Assembly (NCBI GenBank): GCA_016713735.1
Contig: JADJOP010000036.1
Coordinates: 1 to 36,668 of the forward strand
Length of the DNA stretch: 36,668 bases
Direction: 5' to 3'
Origin: Bryobacterales bacterium
GTDB lineage: Bacteria; Acidobacteriota; Terriglobia; Bryobacterales; Bryobacteraceae
In this document: in pieces, positions 8,235 through 14,780 of the stretch
How the letters are laid out: the number at the start of each line of letters is the position of its first letter
How positions within the stretch are numbered: position 1 is the first letter of the stretch
Notes under the pieces: generated by a model
What the model was told of the DNA's origin: nothing
The model's input: only the letters and a program-made list of their open reading frames with translations
Databases searched by the model: none
Program-made: the position numbers and the translations under genes

Positions 8235-8249
8235 TGGCGCAGCCGTGCA
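8235..8249 (+). promoter_or_regulatory. Sigma54-like promoter, spacer one base short
   Basis: It reads TTGGCGCAGCCGTGCATC: a good -24 (TGGCGC) and the CGTGCAT -12 block shared with 6247 and 7913, but GG and GC are 9 rather than 10 bases apart. Because single-base deletions are frequent here, a missing base is a plausible explanation. Confidence 0.45.
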
Positions 8250-8308
8250 TCACTTAACCTCGTCCGCCCCAGGCTGAAGGGCCGCCGGCGGTTGAAGAGG
8301 TGAACACG

Positions 8309-9016
8309 ATGCGACTGATATTGGCGGCTACACTGGCCCTGGCGCCGCTGCTGGCCAAGGACGACGAGCCGGCTAAGCGGCTGAAGGAAGCCGCCGCCGT
8401 GTTCTCCGAAATCATGGCAATACCGGATCGCGGCATCCCGCAAGACCTGCTCGCCAACGCCAACTGCATTGTGATTGTCCCGGGGCTGAAAACCGCCGCG
8501 TTCATCGTCGGCGGCAAATTCGGCAAGGGCTATCTCTCGTGCCGCAACCAGAACGGCGTTGGCTGGTCGGCGCCCGGAACCGTGCGCATTGAAGGCGGCA
8601 GCGTCGGCTTCCAGATCGGCGGTTCCGGAAACCGATCTCATTATGCTCGTCATGAACGCGCGCGGAGTGGACAAACTGCTCTCCAGTAAGTTCACTCTGG
8701 GTGCTGAGGGTTCCGTCGCCGCCGGACCAGTCGGCCGCACGGCCACCGCGCAGACCGACGCGCAGATGCATGCCGAAATCCTCTCCTGGTCGCGTTCCCA
8801 GGGGCTGTTCGCCGGCCTCGCGCTGGAAGGGGCAACCCTACGCCAGGACCTTGCGACAACGCCACGCTCTATGGCAAACAGCTCGAGAACCGCCACATCG
8901 TCACCAGTGGTGTGCGCGCACCCAAGGCGGCCGCGAAACTGATCGCTCTGCTTATGAAGCACTCTCCGCGCGAGCGCAAACAGTCGCCTGCCCCTGTCAC
9001 TCAAGTAAGGAAATAA
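8309..9016 (+). CDS. SYLF (YSC84-type) lipid-binding secreted protein, frameshifted
   Basis: The ATG at 8309 is preferred over the GTG at 8300 because the ribosome site GAAGAGG ends at 8300. A signal peptide (MRLILAATLALAPLLA) leads into the SYLF domain: FSEIMAIPDRGIPQDLLANA, CIVIVPGLKTAAFIVGGKFG and KGYLSCRNQNGVGWSAP. A shift near 8625 leads to TDLIMLVMNARGVDKLLSS, FTLGAEGSVAAGPVGR and ILSWSRSQGLFAGLALEGA. A second shift near 8845 leads to NATLYGKQLENRHIVTSGV, ending at 9016. About 235 residues, normal for the family. SYLF domains bind lipids, and bacterial members are periplasmic. The OmpA-like gene follows after 14 bases, so the two form an operon under UAS4. Confidence 0.85.
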
Positions 9017-9030
9017 GAAAGAAGCCCACT

Positions 9031-10830
9031 GTGAATGAAACGAAATTGATCGGAGCGCTCCTCATCGCCTGCGGAACCCTCTGGTCGCAACAACTGGTTA
9101 ATCAGGACGAAAATGCCGCGCGCATGGCCTCCGGCGACATGCCCATTTACCGCGTCAGCGTCACCGAGCGGACCACCAAGGCCATCAACTACCAGCACCG
9201 CGGCGGCGCCACCAAAGTCGACTTCCGCGGCACCGAACTGCTGCCCGGCTCGCGCGGCGAAGCCAAAGTGGAAAGCAAGCAGGGCTACATCGAAATCGAA
9301 GTGGAATTCGATGACCTGAAGGCAGCCAACAAGCAGGGCAGTGAATACCTCACCTATGTGGTCTGGGCCATTACGCCCGAGGGCCGCACCTCCAACCTCG
9401 GCGAGGTTCTACTGAATGGAACCAAAAGCAAACTCACCGTCACCACCGACCTGCAGGTGTTCGGCCTCGTGGTGACCGCCGAGCCCTACTTCTCGGTCAC
9501 CCGCCCGAGTGACCTCATTGTGATGGAAAACGTGGTGCGGGCCGACACCAAAGGTAAGATCGAGGTGATCGATGCGAAATACGAGTTACTGCAGCGCGGT
9601 CAGTATCAACGCCTGGCGAATCCTCTCGCCTTGAAGCTCGACCCGAAAACGCCGCTGGAGCTCTACGAAGCCCGCAACGCCGTCCAGATCGCCCGCGGCA
9701 TGGGCGCGGATCGCTTTGCCACTGAAACCTTCGCTAAGGCCGAGAAGAGCCTCGCCGCCGCTGAAGCCTATCAACAGCGCAAAGCCGGCAAGAAGCCGGT
9801 CACGATGACCGCGCGAGAGGCAGTACAAACCGCCGAGGACGCCCGCGCCATCGCCGTCCAACGCCAGGAAGAAGCGGCCCTCGCCGCCGAGCGGCAGCAA
9901 TCGGCTGATCGTGAAGCCAACGCCGAAACCGCCCGCCGCAACGCTCAGTCCGAGACCGATCGCGTCACGCGCGACGCCGAGTCCGCGCGGCTCAAGGCGG
10001 AAGCCGATGCCGGCCGTCTTGCTCGTGAAAACGACACCCAAACAGCCGCCGCCCTGGTCGAAGCCGATCGCCTGAAACGCGACAACGCCGCGCAAACCGC
10101 CGCTGCCCTCGCCGAAGCCGATCGCTTGCAGCGCGACAACGATGCCAAACTGTCGGCCGCCGCAACCGATGCCGCGCGCCTGAAGTTCGAAAACGAAACA
10201 CGCGCCCTTGCGTCGCAAAACGAAGCCGACCGTCTCAAAATGCAAAATGACTCCCAGCTTGCCGCCGCGCAGGCCGAAGCCAACCGCCTCAAACTTGATA
10301 ACGAAGCCCAGGGCGCCGCCGCCCAGGCCGCCCTCGCGGAGGTTGCCAAACAGAAGGCCCAATTGGAAGCCGAAAAGGCGCAGCTCCGCACGCAACTCCT
10401 CCAGCAGTTCAACGCCATCCTGCAAACCCGCGATACGGCGCGCGGTTTGATCGTCAACATGCCCGACGTGCTCTTCGACACCGGCAAGTACGCGCTCCGT
10501 CCCGCGGCGCGCGAGAAACTCGCCAAGGTCGCCGGCATCATCTCCGGCCATCCCGGCCTGCGCCTCGACGTGGAAGGCCACACCGACAGCGTCGGCAGTG
10601 ACAGTTACAACCAGAACCTCTCCGAACAGCGTGGCGTCGCCGTTCGCGACTACCTCACGCAGGGCGGCCTGGCCGGCTCTTCGGTCACCTCAAAAGGTCT
10701 CGGTGAAACGCAACCCGTGGCCACCAACGACAGCTCTGCCGGACGCCAGCAAAACCGCCGCGTCGAGTTGGTCATCTCCGGCGAGGTGATCGGCACCGAA
10801 ATCGGCACTCCCGTCGCAAGCCGCGAGTAG
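9031..10830 (+). CDS. OmpA-family peptidoglycan-binding protein with long coiled coil
   Basis: The GTG at 9031 begins VNETKLIGALLIACGTLWSQ, a signal peptide, preceded by AAGGAAATAAG. The intact frame gives 599 residues. An N-terminal beta-rich domain (about 30-190) is followed by a predicted coiled coil (about 230-470) built from near-repeats of 13 residues such as AEADRLKRDNAAQ, AEADRLQRDNDAK and NEADRLKMQNDSQ. The C-terminal OmpA domain (about 480-580) has VLFDTGKYALRPAAREKL and GHTDSVGSDSYNQNLSEQR, the peptidoglycan-binding residues of this fold. It probably tethers the outer membrane or an envelope complex to the cell wall across the periplasm. It is the second gene of the SYLF operon. 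Confidence 0.88.
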   Translation: MNETKLIGALLIACGTLWSQQLVNQDENAARMASGDMPIYRVSVTERTTKAINYQHRGGATKVDFRGTELLPGSRGEAKVESKQGYIEIEVEFDDLKAANKQGSEYLTYVVWAITPEGRTSNLGEVLLNGTKSKLTVTTDLQVFGLVVTAEPYFSVTRPSDLIVMENVVRADTKGKIEVIDAKYELLQRGQYQRLANPLALKLDPKTPLELYEARNAVQIARGMGADRFATETFAKAEKSLAAAEAYQQRKAGKKPVTMTAREAVQTAEDARAIAVQRQEEAALAAERQQSADREANAETARRNAQSETDRVTRDAESARLKAEADAGRLARENDTQTAAALVEADRLKRDNAAQTAAALAEADRLQRDNDAKLSAAATDAARLKFENETRALASQNEADRLKMQNDSQLAAAQAEANRLKLDNEAQGAAAQAALAEVAKQKAQLEAEKAQLRTQLLQQFNAILQTRDTARGLIVNMPDVLFDTGKYALRPAAREKLAKVAGIISGHPGLRLDVEGHTDSVGSDSYNQNLSEQRGVAVRDYLTQGGLAGSSVTSKGLGETQPVATNDSSAGRQQNRRVELVISGEVIGTEIGTPVASRE

Positions 10831-10866
10831 CCTCGTCACCCCCCGGCCCTGGAAAGGATGGTCACT

Positions 10867-11553
10867 ATGACCCATGCAGCATCGACGGCGGCTCTTGCAT
10901 CGCTCTTCATCTTCGGAGCCATGCAGGCCAACTCCCAAGCGGCTGACCTTTCCAGGTACCGGGAATTCCAACTCGGCTCCAGCCTCGCCACCATCGCCAA
11001 GCAGACGGGCGTTGACACCTCTCGCGTCAACGTCGTCCACACCCGGCCGGCCCTCATCCAGGAGCTGGAATGGCGTCCCCAGTCCGTCAACGCAGGGTCT
11101 AGGTCCGAGTCCGTCCTCAACATCACCTTCCTCTTCTTCAACGGAGAACTCTACCGGATCGCCGCCAGCTACGACCGCTACGAGATCGAGGGATTGACCG
11201 CCGGCGACCTGATCGAATCCATCTCCAGCAGCTTCGGCGCGCCAGGCCAGGCTCCCGCGCGCGCCCTGCTCGAAGCAGGGCGCTACGCCGACGAGGAAGA
11301 GGTTCTCTCGCAATGGCAGGACACTCAGTATTCCTTCGATCTCATCCGCTCCTCCTTCGGCCGCACCTACAGGCTTGAGGGCGTGCTGAAACGGCTCCAA
11401 CCCGCCGTCCAAGCAGCAACCCTGGAAGCATCCCGCCTCGATGACAAGGAAGCGCCGCAGCGCGAACTGGACCGCGCGGCCAAGGCCGGCGAAAGCGAAC
11501 GGGTGAAGCTCGAAAAAGCCCGCACAGCGAATAAACCGAAGTTCCGGCCCTAA
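10867..11553 (+). CDS. Secreted protein of unknown function
   Basis: The ATG at 10867 is favoured over 10858 because GGAAAGG ends 10 bases before it. A signal peptide (residues 1-25, MQANSQAADL at its end) precedes a compact alpha/beta domain of about 150 residues (YREFQLGSSLATIAKQTGVD, NITFLFFNGELYRIAASYDR, LIESISSSFGAPG, YSFDLIRSSFGRTYRLEG). The C-terminus is charged and helical. I recognise no named family. The layout suggests a periplasmic protein. It starts 36 bases after the OmpA-like gene on the same strand and may be transcribed with it. Confidence 0.7.
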   Translation: MTHAASTAALASLFIFGAMQANSQAADLSRYREFQLGSSLATIAKQTGVDTSRVNVVHTRPALIQELEWRPQSVNAGSRSESVLNITFLFFNGELYRIAASYDRYEIEGLTAGDLIESISSSFGAPGQAPARALLEAGRYADEEEVLSQWQDTQYSFDLIRSSFGRTYRLEGVLKRLQPAVQAATLEASRLDDKEAPQRELDRAAKAGESERVKLEKARTANKPKFRP

Positions 11554-11567
11554 CGAAGAGCTACGTC

Positions 11568-12333
11568 ATGAACACTGCATCAGCAACCGCGATCTCCGCA
11601 TGGGAAGGCGAAGGCGGCGCCGCCACCACAACGCCTCCGGCAAGCTCTCCGCTCTCTTCCTCCGCCCCCACCCGAAGCGAGCCCGTCCTGGTGGGCTCGG
11701 AGGCCCAGGTGGAATGGGCCGGCCGCATTCGAGCCCAGGTCAATGCCGACTTCGATCGCGTAGCCGCATCGTTCCGGGTGGTCGCCGCCAGGCAGATTCG
11801 CGGCAAACGCGCCGAAACCGAATCCATCCTCACCATCCTCGAAGACAAGCGCGCCGAGGTGATGGCCTCTACCAGCGCCGGCTACTTCATTCATGACTGG
11901 CAGGAGACCGGCGACCGCGTTCGCAAACTGATCTTCCGCGATCCTCGTTACCAGGCCATCAAGAGCAGCCGCGCCGCCCGCCACACCCGCGCACCCGCAC
12001 TCGCCGCCGCCGGCGTGCGCTTCCGGCCCCTCGCCGACTACATCGTCGTCGAACGCGCCGCCGCGGCGGAATCAGCGGACAACGGGGTGGTCATTCCCGG
12101 CTCCGCCCGCGCCCTACCGCAACGGGGGAGAGTGATCGCCACCGGCCGGGGTGTGCTACTCTCCAACGGACAAGTGATTCCCCTCGACGTCAACGTCGGT
12201 GACTGCATTCTGTTCGGTAAACACGCAGGCACGGAGGTTGATTGGTGGCGAGCCACCCTCCTCATCCTGCGCGAGCAGAGATGTCCTCGCCGTCGTGGAT
12301 CCGCCCGGCCCCCGACGCCAACCAACCCACTGA
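11568..12333 (+). CDS. GroES (Cpn10) domain fused behind an unrelated N-terminal domain
   Basis: The ATG at 11568 has AAGAG upstream. Residues 1-35 are low-complexity. About 40-140 form a domain (EAQVEWAGRIRAQVNADFDR, ASTSAGYFIHDWQETGDRVR) resembling small bacterial proteins that I cannot name. From about residue 150 the same frame continues into GroES: VRFRPLADYIVVERA, the mobile loop with NGVVIPGSA, GRVIATGRGVLLSNGQVIPLDV and GDCILFGKHAGTEV. Paired shifts at about 12240 and 12285 restore the normal end (LLILREQ, DVLAVVDP) with a TGA at 12331-12333. A GTG at 12015 could start a stand-alone GroES but has no ribosome site. No groEL follows, so this is not the housekeeping operon. It is either a real fusion or two genes joined by an indel. 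Confidence 0.65.
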
Positions 12334-12392
12334 GCCGCGGTCCGCCCCAGAGGACACACCCCCGCGGCCGTCCGGCAAGAAAGAGATCATCG

Positions 12393-12617
12393 ATGGATAA
12401 GAGACTCCGCAAACTCCACAAGCGTAAGGTGGCGCGCGCCAAGGACCAGGCCACGCAGTCCGAGCCCGACCTCAGAACCCCCGAACAAATCCAAGCGGCC
12501 CGCCTGGCAAGCCGCCCCTCCGGCGGTTGGCGCAACGCCGCCAGCGTGCATCGCGCGCCGGCTTCCCAGGCCGCCGCCGCGCCTCCCGCCGGTCCCATCC
12601 CGGAGGCGGAAAGCTAA
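12393..12617 (+). CDS. Small basic protein of unknown function
   Basis: The ATG at 12393 follows AAGAAAGAGATC. The product is 74 residues. It opens with a very basic segment (MDKRLRKLHKRKVARAKDQA), then SEPDLRTPEQIQAARLASRP and a Pro/Ala-rich tail. The basic start suggests nucleic-acid or ribosome contact, but I do not recognise a family. It is in frame with the open reading from the GroES gene only because of an indel there. The spacing and own ribosome site argue for a separate gene. It lies between the GroES fusion and the zinc-ribbon gene, all on the plus strand. Confidence 0.6.
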   Translation: MDKRLRKLHKRKVARAKDQATQSEPDLRTPEQIQAARLASRPSGGWRNAASVHRAPASQAAAAPPAGPIPEAES

Positions 12618-12621
12618 TCAC

Positions 12622-12813
12622 ATGTCCCGCATTGTCCTGGGCCTGTTCTCGCGGCGCTGTCCGTATTGCAGGTCGATCGAATTCCGAAGCGTGGATCCGC
12701 GGAATTTCCTGGAGAGGACTTTCCTATGGATCCTCCTGCCCCATCGCTGTGCGCTCTGCGGCCACCATGTCTTCTTCTTCCGCTGGCAAGCTCCCGTCGC
12801 TGACCCAGCCTGA
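12622..12813 (+). CDS. Small zinc-ribbon protein with a hydrophobic centre
   Basis: The ATG at 12622 follows GGAGGCGGAAAG and starts 4 bases after the preceding stop, so the genes are coupled. The 63-residue product has CPYC near residue 13 and CALC near 43, two cysteine pairs that can hold zinc. A hydrophobic stretch (FLWILLP) lies between them and an aromatic end (HHVFFFRW) follows. Similar small C4 ribbon proteins occur widely in Acidobacteria. The function is unknown. Confidence 0.65.
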   Translation: MSRIVLGLFSRRCPYCRSIEFRSVDPRNFLERTFLWILLPHRCALCGHHVFFFRWQAPVADPA

Positions 12814-13289
12814 GTGAACAGCCGGGCGGCCGCCATCCACCGCAACGGGTCGAAGCGCAACAACCTGCCCCGGTGCGCGCTCGCGCCCGCCCCGTGGCTC
12901 CCGATCCAACCAGCACAGCTCGCGCACAGCTCTACGGCGTCCTCCTCGCCGGTCCACGCCGGCTCGGCGGCATGCCCACGTCTGCAAAGGTGCTTGCGCT
13001 TCCGGTGAAGAAGAGCAACTCGCCAGTCGAGTTCGATCCCTCGACAACCACCTGAGACGGGACGTACGGAAGCTCGTCACGCCCTTCCTTCCTGAGCGCT
13101 TTGACGGGCCGCAAGGCACGGCGCCGGCCGGCGGTGACGAGATGCGGCGACATGACCACGGACGGCCATGCGCCTGGCCGCGAGCGGGGCGGCTTCGCGG
13201 GTGGGGCGATCCTGATCGCCCTCGGGTTGATCGGCATTGCGTAGGAAGGGCTGACCTGCACCACGAACGAAACCCTTGTCGGTGCCGAG

Positions 13290-13427
13290 CCGCCATGGCC
13301 CCAGCAGGTCGCAGGTGAACATGGCAACGCCGCATTGCCGCGGAGGGTATTTGCCAACGAATGCGATCGTCCGAAGACTGGGATCTGTCAGCACAACCGG
13401 ACCCGCTGTTCTCCCGCCGTTGCCCAA
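13290..13427 (-). pseudogene. Glycosyltransferase N-terminal remnant
   Basis: The minus strand reads RTIAFVGKYPPRQCGVAMFT and CDLL, closely matching the start of a family of GT4-like glycosyltransferases (RTIAF-G-Y-PRQCGIATFT-DL). After about 45 residues the reading becomes unstructured in all frames, and no downstream GT motifs appear. This is a remnant, not a working gene. The rest of the 12814-13478 interval holds no gene I can support. Confidence 0.55.
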
Positions 13428-13478
13428 ACCCCCGGCGGGCTGTCGGTGGCCGGCCGGCGGCGATACTGGTTGATTCGC

Positions 13479-13868
13479 TCAGGCGGCGCGAGCGCCACGT
13501 TCGAACACCTGTTCCACACCCGGATCCGCCTGCCGGTCCGCGGTTTCCTGGCATTCCAGGCAGCGCGACGCCCACGGCGCCGCGGCGAGGCGCTTCGGGT
13601 CGATCTCCCATTCGCACTCGATACAGATGCCGAAATGGCCCTCCCGAATCCGCTGCAACGCCGCCCTCACCTGCCGCAGCATGATCGATTCCCTGTCTAC
13701 ATTGCGAATCGCCAGATCACGCTCCGACGCGTATTGGATCTCGTCCATCTGGTCGGCGCTCTTTTCGATGACGATGCCGTCTCGGGTGCGCAACGTCCGC
13801 ACCAGTTCCGCCTCCTTCAATTCAAGAGCCTCTTTGACGCCGTTGACTGTCGTTTTTGTTGTTTTCAT
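13479..13868 (-). CDS. DksA/TraR-family zinc-finger transcription factor
   Basis: The frame is intact, 129 residues. The N-terminal coiled-coil part carries the tip-like segment DQMDEIQ (D39, D42), comparable to the two tip aspartates with which DksA reaches the RNA polymerase secondary channel. The zinc finger is complete: C82-x2-C85 and C103-x2-C106 (GICIECEWEIDPKRL, SRCLECQE). The protein probably tunes transcription under stress, with or without ppGpp. Upstream are a -24/-12 match (13908-13923) and a double palindrome (14052-14085), the same arrangement as the envelope genes 5-10 kb away, so it is a candidate member of that regulon. Confidence 0.88.
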   Translation of the reverse strand: MKTTKTTVNGVKEALELKEAELVRTLRTRDGIVIEKSADQMDEIQYASERDLAIRNVDRESIMLRQVRAALQRIREGHFGICIECEWEIDPKRLAAAPWASRCLECQETADRQADPGVEQVFERGARAA

Positions 13869-13907
13869 GGCTGTCCTTCCAAGTCGGCTGACTGGCTCTT
13901 GTAGTGT

Positions 13908-13923
13908 GCACGGAGCGTTCCCA
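13908..13923 (-). promoter_or_regulatory. Sigma54 -24/-12 promoter for the dksA-like gene
   Basis: The minus strand reads GGGAAC-GCTCC-GTGC with GG-N10-GC spacing and the CGTGCA -12 block. The predicted transcript start is about 28 bases before the ATG at 13868. UAS5 is about 130 bases upstream. Confidence 0.6.
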
Positions 13924-14051
13924 AAGCGGGCTCAGCTTCGCCCTGGGTTGCCAGTCCCCGTGAAGCAATGTAAGTAAGAGGAAATCAACGTTTCAACGCG
14001 GCGATTGCTGCCCGCGCAACGGGTGTTTAAGGGCGCAACCGAGGGGGGCGC

Positions 14052-14085
14052 TGACCATATTTGGTCAGTTGACCCCTTACGGTCA
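14052..14085. promoter_or_regulatory. Double palindrome UAS5, best copy
   Basis: It contains TGACCATATTTGGTCA and TGACCCCTTACGGTCA separated by GT. Both 16-bp halves are perfect TGACC-N6-GGTCA. This is the cleanest of the five modules and lies upstream of the dksA-like gene. Confidence 0.8.
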
Positions 14086-14105
14086 CCTTCTTGCTCCTGG
14101 TGTAA

Positions 14106-14400
14106 CCCCGCATCGGCGAACAGCCCAAACTGATCGCCGAAGGCCGCGGCCACTCCTCCAGCCGGCTCACCAGGGACACCTATGCCCATCTGTTTCCCGG
14201 ACTACATGAGTGCTCCGCCCAGGCCGGGAATCAGCTCTTCTCGGACGCCGGCGGGAAGCCCTCTACGCATCCTGCCATCATTCCTCTGCCCGTTGACCTT
14301 TCCTCGGCGATCAGCCCCGGCGAAAGAAGCGCTTCGCTGAAAAAGCCGCTGATCAGCCGGCCAGTGCGGGGGAACGTCGGGGGAGCGCTGCAACCCTAAC
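14106..14400 (+). pseudogene. Tyrosine recombinase (phage-type integrase) C-terminal remnant
   Basis: The frame gives KLIAEGRGHSSSRLTRDTYA followed by HLFPGLHE. This matches the integrase C-terminus around the second catalytic histidine (GHSS) and the nucleophilic tyrosine (DTYAHLFPGLHE). A stop at 14103-14105 cuts it off from any N-terminal part, and the tail after about residue 55 is not typical. It is a decayed integrase end. A tRNA-like 3' end lies 15 bases downstream, the usual position of an attachment site. Confidence 0.7.
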
Positions 14401-14414
14401 GGCTCCAAACGAAA

Positions 14415-14450
14415 TGGAGCCCCCGGCGGCATCGAACCGGCATCTGCTGG
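14415..14450 (-). other. tRNA-like 3' end, possible old attachment site
   Basis: The minus strand contains GCCGGTTCGATGCC followed by GGGGGCTCCA, which looks like a T-arm, acceptor strand and CCA of a tRNA with one stem mismatch and one missing base. No 5' half is present. It is similar to the fragment at 26224-26269 in the same orientation. Together with the integrase end beside it, it marks an old integration site. Confidence 0.45.
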
Positions 14451-14499
14451 ACCGGCTCACCCCGGCCCACCCGGTCGCCCCTTCCGCGCTCAGATCGCT

Positions 14500-14643
14500 C
14501 GCCTTGTCTTTAAGGCATTGCCTGGCCCCTTTGGGAACTCCCGCCGCCGGCGGTGCAACTCCGGTCTCCAACCGCTCCACCGCCGCCAGCTTGATCTCAC
14601 CCGTGAACCGCCGTCCATACGCTCCGACGGCGCCCCTCTCCAT
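14500..14643 (-). pseudogene. IS3-type transposase OrfA remnant
   Basis: From an ATG at 14643 the minus strand reads MERGAVGAYGRRFTGEIKLA followed by AVERLETG, matching the start of IS3/IS2-family OrfA helix-turn-helix proteins (RRF-x-EFKLAAVERLETG). The helix-turn-helix is then lost (APPAAGVPKG), and no OrfB is present. It is a short fragment in the debris between the integrase remnant and the kinase gene. Confidence 0.5.
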
Positions 14644-14780
14644 GCAATGCAGTTCGAGTCCACCTGGTTGTGGCGTTTGGAAGGCCCAGTCCACGGCACA
14701 GTGCGCCCAACTGGGTTTGCCCTGTTGTCCGGCATTCACTTGCTCCGCCCATCGCCCGCCGTCCCCGCTTCCCGAGTCCG

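Noticed and set aside
12724..13617. A 297-codon minus-strand frame
   Set aside because: Arginine/serine-rich without motifs. It crosses the plus-strand zinc-ribbon gene and the dksA-like gene in wrong frames. Only the short glycosyltransferase piece in a neighbouring frame is recognisable.
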